A stretch of 64,000 nucleotides of DNA from DATBAT01 sp963824805 (GCA_963824805.1 CAWGQZ010000003.1:1-64000); one strand, 5' to 3'; numbered from the stretch's first letter, positions 35,023 to 44,263 are shown. Notes: generated from the sequence alone by a model not told the origin. A program made the numbers and translations.

Positions 35023-36189
35023 ATGGATCTTCCTGCCATACAAGCCGCGTTGCGCGAGAGTAATGTTGACGGCTGGTTTTTCTATGATCACCATCACCGC
35101 GATCCCATCGCCTACCGCGTATTGGGCTTGCCTGAGAATCAGATGGTCACACGCCGCTGGTATTACCTGATTCCGGCCAAGGGTGAGCCTATTAAGCTGG
35201 TGCACAAGATTGAGTCCGGGCACCTCGACTCGCTTCCCGGGCGGAAGTTGCAATATGCGGGCTGGCAGGACCTGTTCGACAAGCTGAAGACGGTACTCGA
35301 CGGCTGTAAGACCATCGCCATGCAGTACTCGCCGAACAATCTGGTTTTTACTATTTCCCTGGTCGATGCGGGCACGATCGATCTGATTCGCAGTTTTGGC
35401 AAGACTGTGGTGAGCTCCGGTGACTTGGTCGCACGCTTCGAATCGACCTGGACGAACGAACAGATTAAGACGCATTTCGCCGCGGCGAAGGCGGTCGATG
35501 CCATTACGGTCGACGCATTTAAGGAAATTGGCAGGCGGGTCCGTAATGGCGGGACTACGGAGTACGAAATCCAGCAATGGTTCATGGAGGCTTTCACGCG
35601 TGGGGGCCTGGTAACGCACGATCCGCCGATCGTGGCGGTGAATGCCAACAGCGGCAATCCCCACTACGAACCTCACGCCGTGGGATCGGCGGCGATCCGC
35701 GAGGGCGATTTCGTACTGCTTGATGTATTCGCTAAGATGAACACTCCAGAGGCTGTCTACTACGACATCACCTGGGTGGGGTTTGTGGGAGCGGCGCCGT
35801 CGAAACGAATGCGAGAGGTGTTTGAGGTGGTGCGGCAGGCGCGGGATAGCGGAGTGAAAACGGTCACCGATGCCATCGGCTCCGGCAAGACGTTGGCCGG
35901 GTGGGAAGTGGACTGCGCTGCGCGCTCAACCATTCAGAAGGCGGGCTACGGAGATTACTTCATTCATCGCACGGGACATTCGATCGGCACCGATATCCAT
36001 TCTAACGGCGCTAACATGGATGATCTTGAAATTCATGACGAGCGCCTGATCCAGCCTAATTCGTGTTTTTCGGTTGAACCTGGCATTTATTTGCCAGAAT
36101 TTGGTGTGCGGCTTGAGGTGGATGTTCTGGTTCGTCCCGGATCGGCCGAAGTTACTGGTAAAATCCAAAGTGAGATCGTAATCATCTGA
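35023..36189 (+). CDS. M24-family metallopeptidase (Xaa-Pro aminopeptidase-like)
   Basis: 388 residues from ATG 35023, which starts MDLPAIQAALRESNVDGW; upstream in-frame starts add an unrelated stretch. The creatinase-like N-domain is followed by the pita-bread catalytic domain. Metal ligands: Asp in LLDVFAKM, Asp in YYDITWVGF, His in HRTGHSIGTD, Glu in SVEPGIYLP and Glu in VRLEVDVLV. The family removes N-terminal residues before proline, though some members act on other substrates. A TAGAAT box lies 13 bases before the ATG and there is no ribosome-binding site. The stop is followed immediately by the next start. Confidence 0.9.
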   Translation: MDLPAIQAALRESNVDGWFFYDHHHRDPIAYRVLGLPENQMVTRRWYYLIPAKGEPIKLVHKIESGHLDSLPGRKLQYAGWQDLFDKLKTVLDGCKTIAMQYSPNNLVFTISLVDAGTIDLIRSFGKTVVSSGDLVARFESTWTNEQIKTHFAAAKAVDAITVDAFKEIGRRVRNGGTTEYEIQQWFMEAFTRGGLVTHDPPIVAVNANSGNPHYEPHAVGSAAIREGDFVLLDVFAKMNTPEAVYYDITWVGFVGAAPSKRMREVFEVVRQARDSGVKTVTDAIGSGKTLAGWEVDCAARSTIQKAGYGDYFIHRTGHSIGTDIHSNGANMDDLEIHDERLIQPNSCFSVEPGIYLPEFGVRLEVDVLVRPGSAEVTGKIQSEIVII

Positions 36190-36619
36190 ATGGCCAATAC
36201 CGCGGAAGAAAAGACAGCTTCAGGAAACGAGAGCCCGGGGCGTGCCGGCGTCGAAAGCAATGCAAGTGATCGTGCCCGCGATCGGATGGTTGATCCCGGG
36301 TGCCGGACACCTCATTCTTAAGCGCTGGATTCGGGGCGGGCTGCTGCTGGTCTCCATCGTCGCGATGTTTTTGATCGGATTGGCCATGGAAGGCCACATC
36401 TATCATCCCAATGGCGGCGACATCCTCGATATGCTTGGCTTCGTCGGCGACGTGGGTGCCGGGGCACTCTATATTCTTAGCCAGGCCCTCGATTGGGGCC
36501 ACGGGGCCATCGAACACGCCACCGCCGATTACGGTACCAAGTTCCTGATTGTTGCCGGGCTGCTGAACTTCATCAGCGTAGCCGATGCTTACCACATTGC
36601 GATTGGGAAGAAGCAATGA
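36190..36619 (+). CDS. TM2/DUF6677-like membrane protein (probably frameshifted near its start)
   Basis: The C-terminal 125 residues are clear: IVPAIGWLIPGAGHLILKRW, then two or three hydrophobic segments (GGLLLVSIVAMFLIGLAM, FLIVAGLLNFISVADAY). The GWxxPGxGHxxxxxW motif is typical of TM2-like small membrane proteins. ATG 36190 directly abuts the M24 stop and gives MANTAEEKTASGNESPG in another frame. Removing one G from GGGG at 36237-36240 fuses the two into 142 residues with a polar lead. If that is wrong, GTG 36242 is the start (125 residues). The end overlaps the next ATG (ATGA). Confidence 0.7.
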
Positions 36620-36798
36620 CCCTGTCCCTTTCGCATTTCACGTCGGCGGTTCTCTTTGCCGTGTTTGCCTCGGTTGTGTTTGGCATTACGCAACGTAGCG
36701 GGAAGCGCGAGCAGGTCCGTTACGGTCTCTATTGCTTTGCCATGTTTGTTGGAGGCGTGATTGTCGCGGGCTGGGTGATGTGGTTCTTGCGCCGGTAA
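36616..36798 (+). CDS. Small membrane protein, translationally coupled
   Basis: 60 residues. The ATG lies inside the ATGA overlap with the preceding gene. Two transmembrane helices are visible: HFTSAVLFAVFASVVFGI and YCFAMFVGGVIVAGWVMWFL, separated by a basic loop (TQRSGKREQVR). Function unknown. The coupling to the TM2-like protein suggests that the two act together. Confidence 0.65.
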   Translation: MTLSLSHFTSAVLFAVFASVVFGITQRSGKREQVRYGLYCFAMFVGGVIVAGWVMWFLRR

Positions 36799-36906
36799 AT
36801 TTTCTGGCGTGTCGGGCATCACCTGCTGGGCCGTAAAACAGGCGATCCACGCCAAAATTTGCAGACGGAAGTTTTGATAGCTGGCCACTTGGCGCTAGGT
36901 GTTTCA

Positions 36907-37851
36907 CTATCCTTCCCAGACGAAAGCATCAAACACCCTCTTCTTCTCAAACCCTAAACGCACATAAAGCTCCACCGCGCGGGTATTTGCCTCGGTGACT
37001 GTCAACGAAAGCATGGAGAAATTGCGTTTGCGCAAGTTGGCTGTTGTGCAGGCAATCAGCGCCTCACCGACGTGGTGATGCCGATATTCCGGCAGCACGC
37101 AGACCTGGGTAATATGGCCCACATCGTTGCGGACGCGCGAACACAGGATCAGTCCCACCAGCGTCTTCGATTGCTTATGCACCGCTACGTAGGATCCCTC
37201 ACCATCAAAGGTGCCGCAGCCGGGGAAGCGCACGATGTTGTTCAGGAAGCGTAGCGAGCCGGTGAGCGTCCGGTATTGATCGTTGATCTCGGCGTCTACG
37301 TGGCCTCTGTAGGAGGTTGTGATGACCGCTGCTGCAGCCTGATAGTCCGATTCACTCCAAGGCCGCAACTCGATCTCGGGGGCAGCGTGGCCAGCGCAAC
37401 GGTTCCCTGGCGTTATGGGTCGTAACATGAAGAGGCGGCGGTGTTTATGGAAGCCCTGCGAAAGAAATGGGCTCGCCAGGACTCCAGATTCGTGCAGGAG
37501 CAATTGGGCCTCAATACGATTTACCCCTGGCGATTGTTGCAGGGTTTCGATGACATGGGTCATCAGCTTCTCTTCGACGGCCTGCGGATCTTGCAGGCGG
37601 CCTCCGTCAGCAACGAAAAGATCTCCGATCACACCCTTACTGCTCTCATAGACGAAGAAGGCATAGCCCGCGACCCGGCCCCGCTCCAGGGCGGCATATC
37701 CGGGCAGGATTTTGGTGTCCACGTAGCGCAGGATCATGGATGCCGAGCCGCTGTAGTCCCAGGAGAGCAAGTTCGACCAGACTTGGATTTCGTCCTCCAG
37801 AAGGGGGCGCAAGTCGGAGGAAGAGAAGTGCCTCAGGTCGAGAATTTCCAC
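36907..37851 (-). CDS. GNAT-family N-acetyltransferase, probably two-domain
   Basis: 314 residues. The C-terminal GNAT domain carries the acetyl-CoA motif VCVLPEYRHHHVGEALIACT, with the R/Q-x-x-G-x-G/A loop replaced by RHHHVGEAL, and the TVTEANTRAVELYVRLGFEK signature. The N-terminal half (WDYSGSASMILRYV, ERGRVAGYAFFVY, GDLFVA) looks like a degenerate second GNAT domain, as in mycothiol synthase-type proteins. The substrate is unknown. It is monocistronic by position. Confidence 0.8.
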   Translation of the reverse strand: MEILDLRHFSSSDLRPLLEDEIQVWSNLLSWDYSGSASMILRYVDTKILPGYAALERGRVAGYAFFVYESSKGVIGDLFVADGGRLQDPQAVEEKLMTHVIETLQQSPGVNRIEAQLLLHESGVLASPFLSQGFHKHRRLFMLRPITPGNRCAGHAAPEIELRPWSESDYQAAAAVITTSYRGHVDAEINDQYRTLTGSLRFLNNIVRFPGCGTFDGEGSYVAVHKQSKTLVGLILCSRVRNDVGHITQVCVLPEYRHHHVGEALIACTTANLRKRNFSMLSLTVTEANTRAVELYVRLGFEKKRVFDAFVWEG

Positions 37852-38010
37852 TCAGAGCTCCCCGTAGGTCCTTGGCCACAAGGGAATGGCAATGGGGACG
37901 CGGAAACTGGAGTGTAGTGCTTTGCAGCCTGCAAGGTAAACAGGTGGGACATGGAGAGTAATCGAGCTCGCGGTCCCGTCTGCCAACGAACGCTCCACCT
38001 GGTTGTCCGT

Positions 38011-39363
38011 TTAGCGGCCGGCGATGATGAACACCGGATTCTGGGGTGGAGGCGCATTCCCGTTGCCCGAAGTTGGCGTGCCGAATGGAGCTTTCAGGTC
38101 GAGGACCTTGGTATCGTCCGAGGTTCGAATCGACGCCGTACTGCCGGCGTCGCAGTTTGAAACGTATACGTGAGAACTGTCGGCAGAGGCGGCAATGAAC
38201 CGACGAAAACGGGCGGAAGTACAAACTGCAACGGTCGGGACTTGCCCCGCAGTTCCGGGATCCACCGAGAAAGTTTTTCCAATGCTGTCACCTACTGCCT
38301 GGATGACTGTAACTCTGGTTGCCAGGCACGGTGCCACATCCCCTGCATTGGCACAGGCTACCTCGTTGTAAGTCAACACATAGGCGCGACTTCCGTCGGG
38401 TAGAACGGTAATTCCGGCAATCGTGCAGCCCGTTCCGCAGGTGGCGCTCAGGTCGATGGCGGGTAAGGGTGTGGCCGGGGGGGCTGGTGCCGGATCTACC
38501 GAGGCGTCGAAGAGCGCAATTTGATGGGTCGCTGGATTGGCGATGTAAATGCGATTTCTGGGCTGATCGTAATACAAATAGTTTGCGCCGGCGCCAGCGG
38601 TCGCAGTTCCCACAACTGCGTCGGAAAAGGTATCGATGGCGGAGATATTCCCGCTCAGCTGATCGAGCGCATACACCCTATGGCTGTCTGCCCGGGCCAC
38701 CACCGAAACCGGGCTGGACCCGACTACGATCGGTAGATTCACGCTCTTGTCGACGGTATTTACGGGCGTGACGGTTCCGCTCCCCTGATTCACTACGTAG
38801 AGTTTTTTGCCGTCGGGCGTTTCCGCCATGGCAATAGGATTTGTTTCCACGGGAATGGTGTGGCTGACGATGTTGGTGCCGGTGGTAATTGCGGCAACGT
38901 ACGGCGGCACTGGAGGAGTCAACGTGGTATCCCCCAGGTTCGCCACGTAAACCGTATCCGACTGCGTTGTTACCACAAAATTGGGATGCGAACCCGAGGG
39001 CAAACTGATAGTCGTGATGTTAGTAGAGTCGGACGTGGAAAAAGCGGAAACGGTGTCGTCCAGACTGTTGGCTACGTAAACCCGAGTGGCATCGGGGGAA
39101 AGGCTGCCGTGGACCGGGCCGATTCCCATCTTGGCCACGGCGACATTGGTGTCGCCGGAAACATCGATGCGGGTGATGGCTCCGGGATTGTTGGTGGTCG
39201 CCGCCGGGTTTTGGCTAATGACCAGAGCGAAATGGAAGCTCGCAGGGTCAGGCGGATTCGGGGTGACGGGGATGGCCACCGGGCGAAAGGTATCGCCGCA
39301 GCTGATACAGACGAGAGCTAGTGCTGAGAGCGCTGCCAGTTTGGCCGCACGCAATGCGGTCAT
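38011..39363 (-). CDS. YncE-like beta-propeller lipoprotein
   Basis: 450 residues from the ATG at 39363, with CCGGAG about 8 bases upstream; a longer start adds only 8 residues. Residues 1-20 are a lipoprotein signal (KLAALSALALVCISCGDTF) with a lipobox-like CISC. The rest is a seven-bladed-type propeller with YVTN-like repeats: RVYVANSLDDTVSAFST, DTVYVANLGD, KLYVVNQGSGTVTPV, RVYALDQLSGNISAID and NRIYIANPATHQIALFD. Such proteins bind other proteins or small ligands at the cell surface; no enzyme residues are seen. It stands alone. Confidence 0.85.
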   Translation of the reverse strand: MTALRAAKLAALSALALVCISCGDTFRPVAIPVTPNPPDPASFHFALVISQNPAATTNNPGAITRIDVSGDTNVAVAKMGIGPVHGSLSPDATRVYVANSLDDTVSAFSTSDSTNITTISLPSGSHPNFVVTTQSDTVYVANLGDTTLTPPVPPYVAAITTGTNIVSHTIPVETNPIAMAETPDGKKLYVVNQGSGTVTPVNTVDKSVNLPIVVGSSPVSVVARADSHRVYALDQLSGNISAIDTFSDAVVGTATAGAGANYLYYDQPRNRIYIANPATHQIALFDASVDPAPAPPATPLPAIDLSATCGTGCTIAGITVLPDGSRAYVLTYNEVACANAGDVAPCLATRVTVIQAVGDSIGKTFSVDPGTAGQVPTVAVCTSARFRRFIAASADSSHVYVSNCDAGSTASIRTSDDTKVLDLKAPFGTPTSGNGNAPPPQNPVFIIAGR

Positions 39364-39508
39364 CGACACTCCGGAGATAACATCCATCGTTTCAATTGGT
39401 AATCCTGGAAGAATTTTCCATTCTAAATGCGGGACGGGATTAGCGCCAACCGGGCAGCTTGGAACTGGGTGTCAATTTCTGCATTACAGGTGAGTAGGAA
39501 CGCAAGCG

Positions 39509-39532
39509 GGGCCTCAGAGTTGCCTGAGGCCC
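39509..39532 (-). terminator. Hairpin after the DUF4097 gene
   Basis: GGGCCTCAG (39509-39517) pairs perfectly with CTGAGGCCC (39524-39532), a 9-base stem with a 6-base loop. It lies about 26 bases past the stop of the minus-strand DUF4097 gene. Confidence 0.55.
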
Positions 39533-39557
39533 GAGGGATGACGCAAATTTGGACCCG

Positions 39558-40400
39558 CTAAATGGTGTCGGAGTCCTCGTCTTCTGATGAGTTCAGGTCC
39601 TTGGCGGGGCTTAGCGTCTGGTTGTCGTTGGCGTGCCGAACTTCGATTCTTCCATTGACGTCGCTCAGCTTGACCCGGGTGCCTCCACCTGCCAGTTGGC
39701 CGCGCATGTCGCTGCCGACATAGCGGTGCTTGTGCACGCGCAATCCGAAATCGTTGCTGATACCGCCGTTCACGGTCGAGGCTTCGAGTTCGGCTTTAGC
39801 ATTGGAAGGCAGGGTCAGCATCAGGTGTCCGTTGACCGAAGAAACTTCGACTGGCGATTCCGCCAGGCGGTCCAGGGTTACATCAGTCCTGCCGTTGACA
39901 GTGGAAAACTTTACTGGACCGGTCAAGCCGTGGGCGGTCAGATTGCCATTGACCAAAGAAGCGCGAACCTCTCCGCTTACGCCGGTTATGTCGAGGCCTC
40001 CGTTCACCAGCTTGATCTCGTCAATGCGAACCGAACGCGGTACGCTTAGCGTGTATTCCACGTTGGCGGGGCGCTCTTCGTCGCCCCAGCCTCCGTTGTG
40101 ATCGGGATATTTTGTGCGGATGGAAACGCTGTCTTTCGACGCGTTAACCTCGATTTTCGCGTCGTCAAGGCGTGCCTGAGTGAAGGCGGTCTTGATCGCA
40201 TCGACCTTTATTTCATTGCGGTCCCAGGCGGTGATGTGAACTGCGCCATTCAAATTTTCCAGGTCAAGGCGGCCTGTGGCGGACAGGGGATAGGTCTGGT
40301 GGAATTCGGCGGTGACTTTGTTGTGCTCGGCGGCTGCGGCGGTGAGCGAAAAAGCGACGGCGCAGGCTAGGGCCCAAAAAAGACGAGATTTAGGTCTCAT
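39558..40400 (-). CDS. DUF4097 beta-helix-type secreted protein
   Basis: 280 residues. Signal peptide at about 1-24 (ALACAVAFSLTAAAAEH). The mature protein is a right-handed beta-helix-like repeat with a VNG or LNG turn about every 20 residues: LNGAVHITAWD, VNGGLDITGVSG, VNGNLTAHGLTG, VNGRTDVTLDR, VNGHLMLTLP, VNGGISNDFG and VNGRIEVRH. This is the DUF4097 (putative adhesin) signature. The C-terminus is acidic (SSEDEDSDTI). DUF4097 proteins are often near anti-sigma factors; none is here. Function uncertain. Confidence 0.87.
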   Translation of the reverse strand: MRPKSRLFWALACAVAFSLTAAAAEHNKVTAEFHQTYPLSATGRLDLENLNGAVHITAWDRNEIKVDAIKTAFTQARLDDAKIEVNASKDSVSIRTKYPDHNGGWGDEERPANVEYTLSVPRSVRIDEIKLVNGGLDITGVSGEVRASLVNGNLTAHGLTGPVKFSTVNGRTDVTLDRLAESPVEVSSVNGHLMLTLPSNAKAELEASTVNGGISNDFGLRVHKHRYVGSDMRGQLAGGGTRVKLSDVNGRIEVRHANDNQTLSPAKDLNSSEDEDSDTI

Positions 40401-40500
40401 GGTTTCCTCCGGCTGGAGGTTAGACGGGGGTGTAGGGAAATTGTGAGCGGGGTCCCATCCAAGCGAGATCGTCGTTCCCTGGCACCAGATGGTCAGTGCC

Positions 40501-41913
40501 TCACATATTGATTGCTAGCCCGTACACGCTGTTCGAGGCATCCAGCATCGCCTCTGCCAGGGTGGGATGGGCGTGGATGGTCCACATCAGGTCTTCCACC
40601 GTGCCTTCCAGTTCCATGGCGGTGACTGCCTCGGCGATCAGCTCAGTAGCCTGGGGACCGATAATGTGGACGCCAAGAATTTCGCCATAGATGCTGTCGG
40701 AGACGATCTTGATGAAGCCTTCGTGTTGGCCCACGATAGAAGCTCGCGAATTGGCGGTGAAAGGGAATTTGCCGACCTTCACCTTGTAGCCCTTTTCCCG
40801 GGCTTTGGCTTCAGTAAGGCCGACGCTTCCGATCTCGGGATGGCAGTAGGTTGCATTCGGAATCTTCAGCAGGTCGATGGGCTTGTCTTCTTTTCCGGCA
40901 ATTTTGGCGACCGCCACGATTCCTTCCATCCCGCCTACGTGCGCCAGCTGCGGTGTGCCGAGGACGATGTCGCCGATGGCGTAGATGCCCGGTTCCTCGG
41001 TCTGCATCCATTGGTTGGTCTTGACGAAGCCACGATCTGCCTTGATTTTCGTCTTTTCAAGCCCAATGTTTTCGGTGCGGGGCTTTCGGCCGACCGCAAT
41101 GAGGATCTTTTCTGCTTCCAGCTTTTGCTGTTTACCATCGACCGAAATTGTTACCGTAACTCCGGTCTTGGTGATCTCCGTCTTCTCCATCTTCGCGCCG
41201 GTAAAGAAATTGATCCCGCGCTTACGGTAGACCCGTGCCAGCTCCTTCGAGACCTCTTCATCTTCGACCGGGACAAGGCGAGGCAGCATTTCGATGATCG
41301 TTACCTCGGTATCGAACGAACGGAAGATCGAGGCAAATTCCACTCCCACTGCACCTGCGCCCACCACAATCAGGGACTTCGGCATTTCCTTCAGGGAAAG
41401 AATTTCGATATTGGTAAGGACTTTGTCTCCTGCCTCGAGACCAGGAATCATGCGGGCTTCTGAGCCAGTGGCGAGGATCACATTCTTGGCTCTTAGCAGG
41501 CTTGGCTTGTCGCCTTTAATGTCGATGGTGAAGACACCGTCTTTCGCCGGGCCGGTCAGTTCACCGTATCCCTTGATGGTTTCGACCTTGTTCTTTTTCA
41601 TCAGGAATTCGAGTCCCTTGGCGTGCTTGGCGACGATCTTGGACTTGCGCTCCTGAATCGCGGCCCAATTGAGCTTGCGTGCGTCGATCCCCTCGATCCC
41701 GAACTCTTTGGCGTCTTTCAGGTGGTCCCACAGCTCCGCGTTGAACAGCAGGGCCTTGGTCGGAATGCAGCCCACGTGCAGGCAGGTACCGCCCAGAAAG
41801 CCATCTTTTTCGATGAGGGCGGTCTTGAGGCCGTATTGGCCGGCGCGAATGGCTGCCGTATACCCGGCAGGACCACTTCCTAGGATGGCGACGTCGTAAG
41901 TAGGGTCAGGCAA
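40501..41913 (-). CDS. lpdA: Dihydrolipoyl dehydrogenase
   Basis: 470 residues from TTG 41913, chosen because AAGGAG (41919-41924) lies five bases upstream; an ATG seven codons earlier has no such site. The enzyme reoxidises dihydrolipoamide in 2-oxoacid dehydrogenase and glycine-cleavage complexes. FAD motif VAILGSGPAGYTAAIRAG, redox-active disulfide GGTCLHVGCIPTKALL, NAD motif VVGAGAVGVEFASIF, second FAD motif IYAIGDIV, and the C-terminal HAHPTLAEAM with the catalytic His-Glu pair are all seen. No E1 or E2 gene is adjacent. Confidence 0.96.
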   Translation of the reverse strand: MPDPTYDVAILGSGPAGYTAAIRAGQYGLKTALIEKDGFLGGTCLHVGCIPTKALLFNAELWDHLKDAKEFGIEGIDARKLNWAAIQERKSKIVAKHAKGLEFLMKKNKVETIKGYGELTGPAKDGVFTIDIKGDKPSLLRAKNVILATGSEARMIPGLEAGDKVLTNIEILSLKEMPKSLIVVGAGAVGVEFASIFRSFDTEVTIIEMLPRLVPVEDEEVSKELARVYRKRGINFFTGAKMEKTEITKTGVTVTISVDGKQQKLEAEKILIAVGRKPRTENIGLEKTKIKADRGFVKTNQWMQTEEPGIYAIGDIVLGTPQLAHVGGMEGIVAVAKIAGKEDKPIDLLKIPNATYCHPEIGSVGLTEAKAREKGYKVKVGKFPFTANSRASIVGQHEGFIKIVSDSIYGEILGVHIIGPQATELIAEAVTAMELEGTVEDLMWTIHAHPTLAEAMLDASNSVYGLAINM

Positions 41914-42007
41914 GATAGCTCCTTCTCTATACACTGATGACCAAGGGAAAACTAACGATTCTAGAACAGTCGGGGGGATTGGCCAAACCGGCGGGGAGAA
42001 GCACTAA

Positions 42008-42024
42008 CCACGAAGGACACTAAG
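42008..42024 (+). repeat. Copy of CCACGAAGGACRCTAAG repeat
   Basis: Reads CCACGAAGGACACTAAG, one mismatch from the minus-strand copy at 16661-16677. It lies in the intergenic region between divergent lpdA and glsB-like genes. Confidence 0.45.
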
Positions 42025-42148
42025 GGCCTCGAAACAATGCCTCGGCGAACGTTGTGTACTCGTGCGTTAGAGCAGTTCCTAAGGTCGGAATTCTGTCACC
42101 ATGTCTCCGGATCGCATCTAAGGCGGGCTACTAATTCTGAGGAGGAGC

Positions 42149-42388
42149 ATGATCTACATTCTGGTCGTAGGACTAATCGCGGGCTGGGCGACGGGCAAGT
42201 TGATGAAAGGCTCGGGCTACGGGATCCTGGTTGATATCCTGCTCGGAATCGTTGGGGCATTTGTTGGCAGCCGGATTCTTTTGATGTTGGGAATTTTTCC
42301 CAGTGGCGGCCTGCTCGCTAGCATTTTGGTGGCAATTTTTGGCGCCGTACTGGTTGTTGCTTTAGTACGACTGCTGAAGCGAGCTTAG
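42149..42388 (+). CDS. GlsB/YeaQ/YmgE family membrane protein
   Basis: 79 residues. The pattern MIYILVVGLIAGWATGKLMK, then a Gly-rich second helix (DILLGIVGAFVGSRILLML) and a third, is that of the transglycosylase-associated/GlsB stress family. GAGGAGG lies about 6 bases before the ATG. These proteins are often induced by stress; their mechanism is not known. The stop overlaps the stop of the convergent hypothetical gene by four bases. Confidence 0.88.
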   Translation: MIYILVVGLIAGWATGKLMKGSGYGILVDILLGIVGAFVGSRILLMLGIFPSGGLLASILVAIFGAVLVVALVRLLKRA

Positions 42389-42744
42389 TCGGCGGCAACC
42401 GGCTCCGGAGCCTCGTTGACCAGGGCTTCTACATGGCGGATAGATTCGTTTATGGTGAGCGAATACATCTCACGGCCTACGCCTTCGCCGGTCTCAAGCG
42501 CTACTTTCAAATAGTGTCCGGCAATTTCTATCGCCAGCGGATCAGTGATGGTCTTGCCGGTGCGTTTCTTATACTCCACCCAGGCAGGCAGCGGCAGGGC
42601 GACCCAAACCGGCCGTCCATCTACTAGAAATTTGATGTCGACGGCGTCGGCGTGGCGGGTGGCGATGGCCACAATCAGCGCCTGATAGATGCAGTGGACC
42701 TCACGTTTGGTCCAGCGGTCGATGGCATGGAAGTCGCGGTACAT
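42385..42744 (-). CDS. Conserved hypothetical protein
   Basis: 119 residues, soluble, no signal or membrane segment. Segments such as FHAIDRWTKREVHCIYQALI and DIKFLVDGRPVWVALPLPAW suggest a mixed alpha-beta domain. I do not recognise the family. Codon use resembles its neighbours. It is convergent with the GlsB-like gene and follows the SRPBCC gene on the same strand by about 80 bases. Confidence 0.65.
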   Translation of the reverse strand: MYRDFHAIDRWTKREVHCIYQALIVAIATRHADAVDIKFLVDGRPVWVALPLPAWVEYKKRTGKTITDPLAIEIAGHYLKVALETGEGVGREMYSLTINESIRHVEALVNEAPEPVAAD

Positions 42745-42826
42745 GTCTCTACAAAGTTACCTTAGCTGGGCAATTGCTAGCAAATCTGCGGCGCCTGATG
42801 ACCGACAAGTGCATAACAAAGTTCTA

Positions 42827-43530
42827 TCAAGTTTGCGGATTTCGCCCTGATTTAGCTGAGGCTTGATGTTCGGCCAGTTTCTTGATGGTGATCAACATTT
42901 TGCGTTCCATCACAAAGTGCGCCGGTTCCCAGAAGAGATCCGAAATTAGGCGTTGGGAAACATTTGTAGGCTCCGCACCTCGCAGACGGGCGATCAGTCG
43001 GGTTTGCCCGACGCCATCGGCTTAAGGGTAAAGGCCCAAAGCGTTTCTTGCGCTCGGCCTCCGGAATGAAGTCTCTCCCAGTCGCGTGGAGTGACCATAG
43101 CGAAGGCGTGTTCGGGCTGAACCACGGCTGCGATCATCTTCGCCTGACCGCGATAGTGCTTAGGGGTGGCGAACCAGACAGGTTCGCCAATCGCCCTCTC
43201 TCTCCACGAGGGATCGACTTGGTGCACCCTTGGCATTTGGCATCCAACCAGGTTTTCGAGATTGGTATAGCTGTAGAAACCGCTGCGGTCCTGGCCGATC
43301 TGGCGGATCCAGGGCCAGACATCTTGTGGCGGCGCGCTGATAGTAATGGCATGGGTGACGGGAGCTTGCGGGCCGAGGAAGAGTTCATCTCCCGGGAGGG
43401 TGGCGGACAGTTCGGAGCCGGTGGCGCCCCAACGAAGGTGCCACGGCCGAAGGGCGGCAAAGTAGACGAGGTTGAAAATGATGACAAGGCCCAGCGCCGC
43501 AAACAACCCACGCAGAAATTTCTCTTTCAT
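42827..43530 (-). CDS. SRPBCC-family protein (frameshifted)
   Basis: The first frame starts with one N-terminal membrane helix (GLFAALGLVIIFNLVYFAAL) and has a START/SRPBCC ligand-binding fold: HAITISAPPQDVWPWIRQIG, GFYSYTNLENLVG and WERLHSGGRAQETLWAFTL. It stops at 42994 after MASGKPD. The next frame continues TRLIARLRGAEPTNVSQRLI and WEPAHFVMERKMLITIKKLA, exactly the C-terminal helix expected for this family. Adding one base at 43001-43005 joins them into 234 residues. Ligand unknown. It explains what would otherwise be an empty stretch before 42994. Confidence 0.8.
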
Positions 43531-43660
43531 GACGGCACCTCGAAGGTTTTTGCTCCTTGGCCAGATTAACCTTGTCGGGCGAGTTATTCAGTGACTGGCA
43601 TCACACGGGATTTGCCGGTTGTCGTTGAGTGATAAATAATGGAAAGCCTTACCCATAATC

Positions 43661-44263
43661 ATGAGGAACCTCGGCATTCTTCTCTCCGGAAGAGGCAGCA
43701 ACTTCGAAGCCATCGCTCGCAATGTCGCCTCCGGACAAATTCGTGATGCTCGCATTGCGGTGGTGATCTCCAACAAACCGGATGCGGCGGGGATTGAAAC
43801 TGCCAAGCAACTCGGGCTGGCCACACGGGTCATTCCCTCAAAGGGCCGCCAGCGGGAGGAGCATGATCGCGAAGTTGTGGTGGCTTTGCGAGAGTACCGG
43901 GTTGAGCTGGTTTGCCTCGCCGGATACATGCGCTTACTGTCCCCATGGTTTGTCAGGCAGTTTCCGCAGAGGATCCTCAACATTCACCCATCGCTTTTGC
44001 CCGCATTCCCCGGATTGGAAGCGCAGCAGCAGGCGTTTGCCTACGGGGTGAAAGTTGCCGGGTGCACGGTACATTTTGTCGATGAGGAACTCGACCACGG
44101 GCCGATCGTCGTGCAGAGGGCGATCCCTGTGGTTGACACCGACGACGAGCATTCTTTCGCGGCTCGCATACTCGAGCAGGAGCATCAGTCCTATGGCGAA
44201 GCCATCAATCTGGTATTGGAAGGGAAGTTCGAAGTGGTCGGCAGGAAACTGGTTCGAAAATGA
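43661..44263 (+). CDS. purN: Phosphoribosylglycinamide formyltransferase
   Basis: 200 residues. It transfers a formyl group from 10-formyltetrahydrofolate to GAR in purine synthesis. The N-terminal LGILLSGRGSNFEAIA holds the phosphate loop. The catalytic Asn-His is in RILNIHPSLLPAFPG, and the Asp in DEELDHGPIVVQR completes the triad. The C-terminal INLVLEGKFEVVGRKL is normal. The gene stands alone between divergent and co-directional neighbours; no other pur genes are near. Confidence 0.95.
   Translation: MRNLGILLSGRGSNFEAIARNVASGQIRDARIAVVISNKPDAAGIETAKQLGLATRVIPSKGRQREEHDREVVVALREYRVELVCLAGYMRLLSPWFVRQFPQRILNIHPSLLPAFPGLEAQQQAFAYGVKVAGCTVHFVDEELDHGPIVVQRAIPVVDTDDEHSFAARILEQEHQSYGEAINLVLEGKFEVVGRKLVRK

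Noticed and set aside
34927..35676. 249-residue minus-strand frame
   Set aside because: Shadow of the M24 peptidase gene, which has all metal ligands.
40567..41463. 298-residue plus-strand frame
   Set aside because: Shadow of lpdA; the Asp/Leu-rich translation is typical of antisense of this gene.
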